In this document: one piece after another, positions 10,486 to 21,500 of the stretch
How the letters are laid out: the number at the start of each line of letters is the position of its first letter
How positions within the stretch are numbered: the first letter of the stretch is position 1
NCBI RefSeq assembly: GCF_030445035.2
Contig: NC_080673.1
Coordinates: 181,393,216 to 181,457,215 of the forward strand
DNA length: 64,000 nucleotides
Source: Dasypus novemcinctus
Taxonomy: Eukaryota; Chordata; Mammalia; Cingulata; Dasypodidae
Direction of reading: 5' to 3'
Notes under the pieces: model-generated
Told to the model about the DNA's origin: nothing
Database searches by the model: none
Seen by the model: the letters and a program-made list of their open reading frames with translations, nothing else
Position numbers and translations under genes: made by a program

Positions 10486-11168
10486 TGTATTAGTCAGCCA
10501 AAGGGTTGCTGATGCAAAATACCAGAAATCTGCTGGACTTTATAAAGGGTATTTATTTGGGGTAGGAGCTTACAGATACCAGGCCATGAAGCATAAGTTA
10601 CTTCCCTCACCAAAGTCTATTTCCACGTGTTGGAACAAGACGGCGTTGATGTCTACCAGGGTTCAGTCTTCCAGGGTTTCTCTCTTCCCAAGTCCTGCTT
10701 CTCTCTGGACTCAGATTCTCTGTTTTCTCCACAAGGTCGGCTGTAGACTGTGAGGCTCTCAAGGCTTTGCTTCTCTCCACAAGGTCAGCTGTATACCATC
10801 AGGTGAATGGTTCTGTCTCTCTCCCTGGGGTTTCTACCATGTCTAAGGAGCTGTTGCTGCTCCTCTGTGTTCTCCTGGCTCAGGTCCTCTCTTACTGGGG
10901 CTTGCGTCTCTTTTCTCTGTGAGCTTACTTACCAGTGCTCCAGCTCAAGACCCAAGCATCAAACTCCAAATCAAAACTCCAACATCAAAATCTTCAACTC
11001 TGTCTTTTGCCATGCCTTTTACCTGCAAGTCCCCACCTGGGACTCAACACCCTACTGATATGGTCCAATCAAAGCCCTAATCATAATTTAATCATGCCCA
11101 GGTATAGACCGGTTTACAAACAAAATCCAGTATCTATTTTTGGAATTCATAACTATCAAATGGCTACA
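10486..11168 (-). mobile_element. 5' LTR of the MaLR-type provirus (LTR family A)
   Basis: On the minus strand it starts TGTAGCCATTTGATAG and ends GCTGACTAATACA, giving the retroviral TG...CA ends. The ending matches MaLR LTRs. Members of the same family are at 12727-13193 and 46606-47215, sharing the end block with GCATCAGCA and CCAAATAAATACCCTTTATAAA. That TATAAA-containing block is on the 3' side in LTR orientation. Confidence 0.85.
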
Positions 11169-11300
11169 GGGGGGTTGTAAAGTTAGGGTCAAATGAGGTA
11201 ATATTTGTAAAATAGTAATTCCAAAGCCTGGGATATTGGAAGTACCCCATAATTATGCTTTAGTTACTGTTACTGCCATCATCATTATTATTTGTATGAC
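11169..11300 (+). mobile_element. MIR SINE, right part (continues 8760-8860)
   Basis: GGGTTGTAAAGTTAGGGTCA followed by AATGAGGTAATATTTGTAAA continues the MIR consensus where 8860 leaves off (expected GGGTTGTTGTGAGGATTAAATGAG, i.e. worn here). The MIR predates the provirus. Confidence 0.75.
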
Positions 11301-12030
11301 CATTACCTATTTTTATACCAAGGGCATTTGGACCTCAGAGTTACCATTAAAAATATTTTTCTAGAGACTTCAGGTCTCTGGAAAGCCACAGTCGCCTTCA
11401 CAAGTCCATCATCTCCCTCATCAATCTCACCCTCAGGTCCTCTAGCTGCCTTATAAATCCCATGCACTTTAGGAGGGGAGAAGCAGAGTGCAGCTCCTTG
11501 ATCACACATATACTATAAGTCAAGTGGTGCAAAATGCAGTGTTATCCATCATCAGACAAAGATTAACTATAATAAAATACAATTTCCCTTGTACTCAACT
11601 ATGTTTTATGAGGACCCCATAAAGTTTTACCATTGGCCTCAAAAAGCAAGAGTAAACTCCTGTGATTCCTTATATTCTACTTTCCTGGGTGCCTTCTACA
11701 AAGCAAACTATTGATTTTGAGTTCTCTGAAGTACACTCTGTAAAAAATTACCCTCATTCCATGGCTTTCATTTTACCAGGTTCAATTAATGGGAGAAAAT
11801 AGGAAGGTCCTGCAGAAATACACATCGAAGGGCATTGTGTGGAATCTTGTGGCTAACGACAACCTCTATTTTAACTATGCTCAAAATTAAATTCAGACAC
11901 CAAAATCCTAGTGATTCCACCTTATCTCTAAGAAAAATGTACTTTATTTTTAATACAAAACTGGGTCAAAAAAAGACATATTATTTTAGCTGCACAGAAG
12001 ACTTCCATCTTCACCAATTTTTTAAATTGT
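11301..12030. other. Unassigned stretch
   Basis: No gene or clear repeat is seen. Confidence 0.4.
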
Positions 12031-12034
12031 TTCA

Positions 12035-12175
12035 CATTCATTACTGTGGTTGATTTTTACAACATCCCTGTGATGGAGATATTAGTCTCACTTTGCAGCT
12101 AAGGAAACAAAGATTTTGAAAGTTTAGATAGACAGTCCAAAGTGACAGGCTAACAGGCGCAGGATATGTTAAAAG
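12035..12175 (-). mobile_element. MIR SINE
   Basis: The reverse MIR pattern is present: ACAACATCCCTGTGATGGAG, a TTAGTCTCACTTTGCAGCT segment, AAGGAAACAAAGATTTTG and CAAAGTGACAGGCTAACAGG. It is diverged. Confidence 0.7.
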
Positions 12176-12726
12176 GTGGACTAGAAGCCAATTCACTGTT
12201 CTGACTCCTGGAACATTGCCCATTCCTGATTGTTCTCTTCTGGGCATGCACCAGCAAGACACAAAATGAAGGGCTTATCTTAAAGGAGCCAAGATTGGGA
12301 AGGAGTGGGATGAAGGAGAGAGACAAGGAAGTCTGAGGGCTCTGGAAAAAAATATATCATAAAAGATATCATAATCACAAAGCCAAAGACCCCCAAATGA
12401 GCCTGAGAGGGTGAAATCCTTAAGAAGTCAGGATTTAATCCTAGAATAGATCCAGAGATGGTGTGCGATTCCAGGAGTGTCTCCATCAGGGCTGAGGCCA
12501 CAGCAAACTGCAACTGGATTATTGTAGTTCAGGGGCCATAAGAAACCTAGGCAGCTGTGAGGTCTTGTTATCCTGGGTCCTTAAAGGCAAAGGATGCTCT
12601 TTCATAGTTTGTAACAAATGTTTCACAATAATGCAAGATGTTGGTAGCAGACTGATATGGGAGTCCTGTATGATGACATGCATGTTTGTTTTGTAAGTTC
12701 ACAACTTTTGCTATACACTTACTTTG
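12176..12726. other. Unassigned stretch
   Basis: No gene or repeat is recognised. Confidence 0.4.
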
Positions 12727-13193
12727 TGTATTAGTCAGCAAAAAGTGGTGCTGATGCAAAATACCAGAAAGTGGTTTTTATAAAGGGTGCATATTTGGGG
12801 TAGGAGCTTAGAGATACCAGGCCATAAAGCATAAGTTACTTCCCTCACCAAAGTGTATTTCCATGTGTTGGAGCAAGATGGCTGCCTACGTCTGTGAGAG
12901 TTCAGGCTTCCTGGGTTCTTCTCTTCCCAGGACTTCAGCTTAAGGCTTCAGCATCAAACTCCAACCTCAAAACTCCGACATCAAAAATCCCCAGCTCTGT
13001 CCTTTGCCATGCCTTTTATCTGCGAGTCCCCACCCACCAAGAGGTGGGGACTCAATGCCCTACTGACACAAGAGGTTTACTTGATTAAGTAATCAAATAA
13101 TCAATCCAAAAATCTCATACAGCCAGAGGAAAGGATCAGTTTCTAAACATAATCAAATATTTCTTCTTGGAAGTCATCAATAATATCAAAACA
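12727..13193 (-). mobile_element. Solo LTR, family A, with an internal deletion
   Basis: It shares its end block with the LTR at 10486: TGTATTAGTCAGC, GCTGATGCAAAATACCAGAA, GGGTAGGAGCTTAGAGATACC and TACTTCCCTCACCAAAG. The far end is TCAATAATATCAAAACA. It is about 470 bp against 610-680 bp for the other two copies, with the middle shortened. No internal sequence adjoins it. Confidence 0.85.
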
Positions 13194-16100
13194 CTGTTTA
13201 CGTAAGTTCATATATGAATGATATACTTCAGTAAGATTTTATTTAAAAAAAAAAGATACCATTGGTCTTCTAAAGCCCCTAGCCTTTAACCTGAATGCAA
13301 GAAAACAGCTCCAGCAATCTTCAGGTACACAGGCTCAGGTATTTAAATTCCCTCCCTCCAGCAAGCTGCCAGAGGTGATAAAGCCCTGCAGACAATATGG
13401 CATAAATGAAAGGAAGAGTTTTGAACAGTTGGTTTTATTTCATTTCCTTGCTTATTTACCCAAAATGCCTGCAGAAAAGAAAGATAATCAGTGTCTGAGC
13501 AGCTGTGGACAATTCACAATGAGATGCTTCGCTCTTCTTAACTGATAGAAATTTATTTTCCAGATTTTAATTTAAAACACAAGAGCTGACCCAAAACCCC
13601 ATCATTAGAGTCACTTGCTAATCCTCTTTAGCTTGCATATTTTCTTCATTACCTCATGTGGGGGGGGGTGTTTGTTTGGATTTCCGTTTTTTTTTTTTTT
13701 TTTTTTTGCTTTGGTATATTGTGTTTTTCTTTTCCCTTCTCTGATTGCTCATTTCAAGTTTTATGTAGGGCGTGCAGGTGGGGTAGGTGGGTGTAAGTTG
13801 GTACAATAGAGTCATTTACACTGCATCTGTCTCACCTAAGGCACCATCACCTTCAAGCAAAGAAGTGGCCTCAAAGATGCTGAAACAACCCCCAGGAAGT
13901 ACAGGTGCCACCTGACTTTCCTGGGGTCAGTTGTGAAGACGGTTCCCCTGTGCACATCCGTAACTGCCAACCCAATTTCTAGCCTCCACACTAACCCCTT
14001 ACTCCACTCCCTATCCCAAATTATCCCCTGACGATATAAATTCCTCCAGAGCATGTATTACACAAAGAACAAAAGCAGTCATCTGTACAGAAGTGTTTAT
14101 GTGCCAAGACAATAATAAGAAATGACTAGAAGAACCCGGTGGCAAGTCAAAAGCTAGTAGCAGCTGATGGCTTTTGTACAACCTGTCTCAGGCAATTTGG
14201 TAAGTGTGATTTCAGCCCACACGTGGGAGACACCCAGCTGGTTAATAGTCTGCCCCAGTCTGCATCAGATCTTTCTGACAATGGCCTCCTCCCCAAGTCA
14301 CTCAAATGAGAAAGCAAGTCAGTGCACCTTTGCCATTAGATGTTTACGACAGTGCAGCCTCTCTTTAGCTCCTGAACACCTTTATTTGGAGCCTGATGAG
14401 AAACAAAGGATGAAAGGTTGTTTTCACATTTTATTTAGCCTGCCACTGAGGTTTTAAAAGCATCTCTTTTTCCCCAAAGCTCTCATTGGCTTGGCAAATT
14501 TGACAAGTATGACTAGACTGGAACCTCATTATAACAGTCATGGGAATAGAGCAGAATTTCACTAACGGAGAGTCAGTATAGCCCTTATTGGATTACCTGG
14601 TCCTCAAAAACAGGGGCTGAGTGCTATTCCAAGAGCCATTCCAACACCCTGCATGGAGGTACATGTGGTACAGTGAATGCTCTTCAAATAGAATTGAATG
14701 CACAGGAGTTGTTATTGAAATAGCAGCCATCTCCCTGTTCTCCCGAAGAGGTCTCCCTACGGGTGATTTTAATTTCCTTCTTTGGTCTTTTTTATACTTT
14801 TCTCCAATTTTCTACAATGATCACCCATTACTTCCATAATCCTTTATTTGAAAATATGTTCTTTAAAGATGGAGTGTCTGCAAGAGACCCAGGGACCCTG
14901 CCGGCCAAAGGGTCAAGGTTTATTCTGAAAAAAATACATAAAATGCAGTCTTATCTATGATTGTCACAACCATAGCTTTATAAAAGTAATTATCTGCATA
15001 AAGGACAAAGAAAACAGTATGGGACCAAGTCATATTTCTTTCTAGCTATCAAAATACAATGATATATAGATACCATCTACATGTACAGTCCTCCTCATAC
15101 ATGTATATGTATGCGTGCACACACATGTGCAATCTTAAGGGTTGCATCTTAGGCATATGAGTGGCATTCATTGCCTGGTTGAAAAGAAATTCTAGGCCCA
15201 AGATTCTAGAAAAGTATGTAACCTTTCTCCTATGACTGCAAAGCCAAATATGTCTTAATAAGACCTCAAAGAGCACAGTTGCCAGAGCCCAAGTTTACCC
15301 CACTCCCCAAAGACTTTAGTTTCTCAGGAAAATGGAGTGGGCAGGGATATAGTTTGAGTTCTCATTGCTGCAGCAGTCCCTTGCAGATAATCTATCCTTC
15401 ACTTCACTACTACCATTCTCTGTCCTGGCCCCTCTCTTTGTCACTATGATTGCCCCTACCACCACCACATGTACACATTGTGACAATTGCTGTCATCCTC
15501 CTGAGGGATTAAAGGACACTTGGGGTGGGGATTCGGAATCACTGAACCTGGCACTGCACTAAATTATTTCTCCCAAACTCCTGGGTGTTCCATGGACTAG
15601 GGGAATGTGTGCACCTCAAATTCTCAGGGTCTTAGTCCCTCCTCTGCTTTCTCTGGGTGGTGGCAGGAAGCCCCCTATGGGAAGTATACTGCCTGCCTTC
15701 TCTCTAAAGTTTCCAGGATCTCTTCCATATCTCTTTTGTTTAGAAGAGAGAAAACTTCACTTGTGTCCCAGCCATCCTCTCTGTTAGTGATTAGCTAGAT
15801 TTTCTTCTTCCCTTCTGTATTAGTCAATGGCTACTCCAGAAGTCCTGGAAGGTACCCAGCTCCAACTAGATTTCTTGACAAAGCAGGTCATAGAGGCCAG
15901 TGGAGGGTATTGGATTCATTGATGCAAGTCAACTACAAGAACAGGAAGAGCAAGAGTTGGCAGGAACCAGGCACTCAATGCAGCCAAACCTCTCTCTTTC
16001 TTCCAACTCTGCTGCTTTCTGGATATCTACTGTATTTTCTCCTAATGCTCATGAGGAAGGTAAATCACTTTGCTCCTGGCAGTTCTAGGTTCATACCTTA

Positions 16101-16194
16101 TACATCACAGCAAAACAGTAGAGATCTCTTCAGTTAGAAAATCTAGGTAAGGACACTAATGGCCTGACTGGATTTGTAATGAGTTTAAGGTTCT
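13194..16194. other. Long unassigned region
   Basis: Three kilobases hold no gene I can support. Inside are a T21 run (13687-13707), a short G run (about 13660-13669), and a block at about 14090-14600 without any repeat signature. Reading frames at 14167-14457 and 15365-16137 are short and match no known family. TGTATTAGTCAATGGCTAC at about 15816 resembles an LTR end, but nothing behind it confirms one. Confidence 0.5.
13687..13707 (+). repeat. T21 homopolymer
   Basis: An uninterrupted run of 21 T. It could be the tail of a minus-strand retroposon, but no body is recognised to its right. Confidence 0.9.
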
Positions 16195-16286
16195 AAAAGA
16201 AAACCATGTATATTATCTCACTTGAACCCTACAAAAAGTCCTGTCTGCAAATATTATTATCTTGATTCGAAAATGAGGGAACTGAG
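16195..16286 (-). mobile_element. MIR SINE, left part (split by a retroposon)
   Basis: ATTATCTCACTTGAACCCTA, then ATATTATTATCTTGATTCG and AAAATGAGGGAACTGAG, follow the reverse MIR consensus. The sequence is interrupted after GAGGGAACTGAG and resumes at 18034. Confidence 0.75.
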
Positions 16287-18033
16287 TGGAATTGTGGGGT
16301 GGGAGGGTAATCCACGAAGCTGGGGTGAGGGCTAAATGAAGGAACAGGTGGGTATGTGTCTTGGCAACTTTGAAGAGACCAAGGACTGTCATTGAAAATA
16401 CAATGGTGGGAGTGTTCTTTTAGGATCTGTGGCAGGGGATCTGGTGCAAAGGGTCAGCAGTGGATGTATGGGGTGGGGAAGACTTTGGGCATGCTGCTAT
16501 AGAAAATTAATGTATTCATGTTGCCATTGGGTGTTTTCTCAGTGGGAGGAGATGCACATAATAACAAACAAAATGTTAAACCCCCCCCCCCCCCCATAAG
16601 AAGTACTGGACTTTCTCAGATAGAGTGCCAAAAATCTCTGGAGAATATAGGCAGTACCTCATAAAAGAAAGCTGACCAATATGCCAAGCCTTAGATAATA
16701 ACACTCGTTCTTAAGAACCTTATTCTTGTAAAATTGAAACTTAGCCTAATAACAACTAATGCCTAAGACTTACCTCCTGAAAGCCTCCTTGTTGCTCAAA
16801 TGTGGCCTCTTTCTAAAACAAACTCAGTGAATAAATTTACTACCTCCCCCCAGAATAGGACATGACTTCCAGGGATGAGCCTCTCTGGCACCATGATTTT
16901 ATTACCAAGTGCTAATCAGTGATGCCTTTAGAAAAAGACCTTTGCCAAAAGGGGAAAACATTAAATACAAAAGGGTTTTTACGGCTAAGAGATTTTAAAG
17001 TGAGTCAGGAGGTTATTTCCGAGGTTACACTCATGCATGGCTCAGGAAGATCTCACAAACTGCCACAGTAAACAAAACTTCAAACAGGGGTGTTTCCAGG
17101 GTCTCTAGAAATTTCCAGACACTATAGGGAAGGAGCACAGTCTCATGAAATCATCACTCCATCAGTGGACCTTCTCCTGGAATATGTGATAATCTGTTTC
17201 CCCAATATAATAGGATTAGATTCATTTATAATTTCCCTACTCAGGATTCTTCTACCCCCCTTTACTTGAACCTATAATCAGCACTATCCACATTGAATGT
17301 ATGTCCCAGAGACTTCAATCTCTGTTCATATGCCAGCTGAGCCCTGAATCTCAGAAGAGTTGCAACCAATACCTATTCTCTAATTCATCGGACTCGCCCA
17401 AGACAACTAACAAAATGATTAAAATGGGCAACTCCCATTCCAAAAATAAAAAGTATCTCTAACTGCAAGCAAAATAGTTCCTTCCACCTGCCCAATAAGA
17501 TCTAAGCTGCCTCTCAATCTGAAATAGAACAGGCATCACCATTCCAAAATCCTTAAGACTGAGGAATGAAAAAACATAAGGTGGCAATGCAACTGTGAAC
17601 CAAAGTAGACTTATTAGTATTGTAGTAACAGAAAAACTTGTAACATCAATATCAAGATAGTAGTTACCAGAAGTTCAGAGTGGAGTGAGAAGGATGAACA
17701 GGGCATTTTTAGGGCATTGGAATTGATCTGCATAATATTACAATGGCAGATACAGGCCATTATACATTTTGTCAAAATCTATAAAACTATACAGTGTAAA
17801 GTATAAACCATATCATAAACTATAGAACTTGGCTAATAGCAATGCTTCAATATTGGTACATCAACTGTAACAAATGTACCACCCTAATGTAAGATGTTAT
17901 CAATAGGGAAACTGTGGGAAAGGGAGGAGATGGGTTAAATGGGAATCCCCTATACTTTTGATATAACTTTCCTGTAATCTTAAAGCTTTTCTAAAAATAA
18001 AGTTTATGATATACAAAAAAAAAAAAAAAAAAA
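16287..18033 (+). mobile_element. 1.75 kb non-coding retroposon with poly(A) and target duplications
   Basis: The insert ends in A19 (18015-18033), with AATAAA at about 17996, some 14 bases before the tail. It is flanked by GAGGGAACTGAG (16275-16286) and GAGAGAACTGAG (18034-18045), a 12 bp target duplication with one mismatch in a split MIR. No open frame of note exists inside. The last few hundred bases resemble the 3' UTR of old L1M elements (ACTGTAACAAATGTACCACC, AGATGTTATCAATAGGG). Diverged, mostly 5'-truncated relatives are at 42268-42665, 49097-49509, 51038-51819 and 60711-61469. It is most likely a non-autonomous element moved by L1; I do not know its name. Confidence 0.8.
16581..16595 (+). 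repeat. C15 homopolymer
   Basis: An uninterrupted run of 15 C within the 1.75 kb retroposon. Confidence 0.9.
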
Positions 18034-18110
18034 GAGAGAACTGAGATCAAATGGCTTAAGTGACTTGTCCAGTGCCTCAGAATGAAAGAATGGAAGGAGA
18101 AAGGCCCCAA
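18034..18110 (-). mobile_element. MIR SINE, right part (continues 16195-16286)
   Basis: GAACTGAGATCAAATGGC and TAAGTGACTTGTCCAGTGCC continue the reverse MIR consensus (GAAACTGAGGCACAGAGAGG, TAAGTGACTTGCCCAAGGTC). Confidence 0.75.
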
Positions 18111-18164
18111 AACTTACGTTCCTTTCCCTTGTCTGTACTACTTTAGAAAAAGTAGATGGTAATA

Positions 18165-18385
18165 ATGAACTATTGTAACAGTTAAAAACCAAATTACTAT
18201 TTTCCAGATACTGAGCTAAGCACCTTTTATGCATTACCTCATTAATCCTTCTATCAACCGAATGGTATAGATTCTGTTATCACTGTCATTCTACAGAGAA
18301 GAAAACCAAGGGATACAGAGGTTTAATAACTTGCCCTAGGGCATAGAGGCAAAGAATTAGCCAAATTTGTGCTCTGAAACACTAA
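18165..18385 (-). mobile_element. MIR SINE
   Basis: The reverse MIR order is clear: GATACTGAGCTAAGCACC, TACCTCATTAATCCTTC, CATTCTACAGAGAAGAAAAC and TAATAACTTGCCCTAGGGC. Confidence 0.8.
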
Positions 18386-19529
18386 TAGATGATGTGATGT
18401 CCATGCCCAAGGATCAATTCTTCATTAGCTTTGAAAAGTGGACTTCATGAAAAAACAAGGTCAGACAATATATAATTAAATGATACATTGTATAGGATTA
18501 TATAGAAATTCAGAACAAGAAGAAATTAGATTAATGTATCACAAGATTTTCAGGAAAGACTTGATGAAAGATGAAAGTACTTGGACTCCAAAAGATGCAG
18601 AGAAGTTGATTGAGCAAAATGGTAAGGTGATGGCATTGAAAGAAGGGGAAAGAGCATTAGCAAAGGTCAAGAATAAACTTAACTTTTTTTGAGGATGGAG
18701 AATACAAAGCAATGAATTAGAATAGAAAATCTGATCTTTTAATCCTCTTGTTTTACCACTATAGACTTCCCACTGCAAAGTTTTCATATTTTTATTATCA
18801 TTATTGTTATTTTATAATTTACAGTTTCCCTTAACAATCTGATTAAGGCTATGGAATTTCTTTTACCATTAAAAATGTACATATACTCTAAAAAAAACTG
18901 TTCTGGCTATAAACACTACAATAAGCCCCTATCTCAGCTCCTTCTGTCCCACTAAGCCCATCATGATCTCTGCTTCAAAACTACTGCACCAAAAATTCCT
19001 AGGTTGGATTTTTTTCTGGGTTAAATAAAGGCAGATGCCAGGTAGTATGAGAATCACCAGTAACAGGAAGACCAGGACTCAATACCCTGATGATTTTAGC
19101 CCCAATGTAAGTCCTCAATATTTGTGTGCTGGAGAATTCTACCCCTTCATTTAGGAAGGATTTATAGAAGACCAAGGATGTGCAAGGAAGGCTCTATTCT
19201 GAGCATTAAGGAAACAGACTAACCAACCTCCAAAGAACTCATGACCCCTTGTTTTGATTCTCACCCTGACTTTTCTATTCCTCACCTATCCTGCCCCTTC
19301 TCCTTGTGCTTTAGGAACTTTTATCATTTTGCAGGCTTCAGGATATACTCTCTTACCCCGACACTTCCTTTCCAATCCTACATGCCTGATTTAGTTCCCA
19401 TTTGCCTGCTGAACAAATTATTTTTAAACAACTTCACACCTAACTCCAAATTTTCTAAAAATTCAACTCACTTTTCAGGTTTGGATATGGTTTACATATC
19501 TGGAAGGTCTTGTGGCTTATTGGAAGCCA
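18386..19529. other. Mostly unassigned stretch
   Basis: There is a possible very worn L2 fragment at about 19145-19225. The frame at 18480-18692 is lysine/glutamate-rich and resembles an old interspersed repeat rather than a protein. No gene is supported. Confidence 0.4.
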
Positions 19530-19725
19530 GGTATCGTTAGAGCTAGAAAGTTCAAAACTTGGCTCAACCACCTCTTGGTTAGAAAGTCTTGGGGAAGACA
19601 AAACTCTCTGGCCTGAGATTTTGTATCTATAAGTGGGAATAATAATAATGTTCATATTTCACAACTGTATGAGAAAGAGAGAACTTAAACCCGGGATTTG
19701 GCATTTAGTAGATACTCAGAAAGTT
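19530..19725 (+). mobile_element. MIR SINE
   Basis: CTTGGCTCAACCACCTCTTG, then TTTTGTATCTATAAGTGGG, AATAATAATAATGTTCATA and TTTGGCATTTAGTAGATACTC follow the forward MIR consensus. Confidence 0.7.
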
Positions 19726-20549
19726 GGAGTGATTTAGTTTTCCATTATTATCAGCATGTGTCCTGTTTTACATTTCAAACTCTTGAAGAAAAAAACATGC
19801 TTAAAAATTTTTATTTTCAAAATGACTGCCAGAATTGCATGGGTCATTTGACCCTGAGAAAAGTAAAAGGTAAATTTCTCTGGTCACATATAAAAAATAG
19901 AATTAACCAATACCTTCTCAATGTATGCCAAAGTTTGACATTATGCCTGATTTTAGTTATCTGGTGGTGTTGCTTAAATTCAGTTTTCTCTTCAAATGAG
20001 ATGCATGTCCCAATTATTTGTCTAACCAGGCAATGAGAGACTTTTTACTTTAAAACATTTGTTATGAGTCCCTGGGTCGCTAAGGATAGCTTTCAGTACC
20101 AGGGGACCTTATTAAAAGATCATTCCTTGTAATCAATTAGTCAGCGTATAGGCAAGGTTATAAATTCTTTAGCTAGCCTCTCCTTCTAGCTTTGATAATT
20201 TCCTTTCTTCCTTTTATTGAAGATAAAACATCTAAGAAACATCCTAAGAAGTTCCCCACTGCTTTTTTCAGAGAGTTTTTAAAACTCTGTCCTTTTCTGG
20301 TTCAGCTTCTCACCCCAACAGAAAACAGGGGGTCCACTGCAAAACCCTCTTCCTAATGGTCAAAGGCAAGCCCACTCTACACTCCCCAAGGGTTTCAGAC
20401 AGAGCGCACAGTGCCTTGCAAAATTACGATGGATGCAAAATACCACCATTAAAGGAACTATTTTAAACTAAATTGATTCTCTGTTCTTTAGCCAATTGGC
20501 TAATCCTCCTCTTGAGATATGCTTCCATTTAGGAAAGCTAAAAACACAC
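19726..20549. other. Unassigned stretch
   Basis: No gene or repeat is recognised. The frame at 19698-20036 is 112 codons but partly overlaps the MIR and matches nothing. Confidence 0.4.
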
Positions 20550-20972
20550 CTCATGGCCTGTGACTTAGAGGAGGCAAGCTGACATTGATATGCTGACATT
20601 GGCTCTAAGTAGGATTGAGCCAGAAGGGCAGCTCCATCCTGATTAGCTACTTGAAGATTTCCCCAGGCTCTGTTCTCTCTTGTGGAGAGAGCACGTCAGT
20701 GGAAGGGGTTGAAGAGAAGCCAAGGCAAATGGAGCAAGCGAGGCCTTGGTGCTCGAATCAGTGACCATGCCCGATGGGAAGGTCCATTCCCCGATGTCCC
20801 AGCCACTGGGTTCCAGCAGTGACCCCTTCCTTGCTGGAATTTTTGAAATAGCTACAGCCTCTCTGTCCTTCACAAGAAAACTCTGGAGTACTGGTCTCCA
20901 TCCTCACAATATAATCCTGAGGAGAATCATTAGGTGCAGGAAGTAAATTCAGCAAAAAAAAAAAAAAAAAAA
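20550..20972 (+). other. Candidate retrocopy of an unidentified transcript, ending in A19
   Basis: A run of A (20954-20972) follows about 400 bases of non-repetitive, fairly GC-balanced sequence. AAAAACACAC occurs before it (about 20540-20549) and right after the A run, as a possible target duplication, though it is low-complexity. No canonical AATAAA lies near the tail. The frame at 20746-20946 encodes a short peptide I cannot place. Confidence 0.3.
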
Positions 20973-21149
20973 CACACAAATTTTCCAACAACACTGGGTT
21001 CTAGTAGCATTTCCTGTAAAGAAGGGTGTAAGGATGTGCACATGGGAAGAGGAGAAAATGGACTACGTCCAGGAAGACAGGTACATGGACAGATCCTCAT
21101 AAATGTTTCTCTTAATCTGAGTATTTATAGAAACTTTTTTTTCACTTTT
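20973..21149. other. Unassigned stretch
   Basis: Nothing is recognised. Confidence 0.3.
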
Positions 21150-21500
21150 AACCTTTCCTGACCATTTTATTATTACATGAAATCTGCTCAATGTAGAAAT
21201 GCAGATGAACAAAATAGAAAAACGAATATCCATAATACTCAAATTCCTTATAAATCTTCCCATTTTTCCATCAATGTAAACATACATGTTTTATAAAATG
21301 AAACATACCATAATTGTCTTTTTACTTAATTATACATCACTCATTTTGAATTGCTAAATATACATCTACATTAATCTCTTCAGTGGTTGCATAGAATTCC
21401 ATTGTATCACTGAGCCATAAAGTAAATTTTTAGCTTATGATTTGGGGATAATTAAGTCATTTTCCAAATTTTTAGCTATTGTAAGAAACTGAGAAGAGCA
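21150..21500 (-). mobile_element. Old L1 (L1M/HAL1-type) 3' fragment
   Basis: Reverse L1M phrasing is seen: TTGCATAGAATTCCATTGTA, ACCATAATTGTCTTTTTAC and AATTTTTAGCTATTGTAAG. It is highly diverged. Confidence 0.6.

Noticed and set aside
16287-18033. A gene for a long non-coding RNA at its native locus
   Set aside because: Target duplications, the A19 tail and dispersed relatives show that it is an inserted element.
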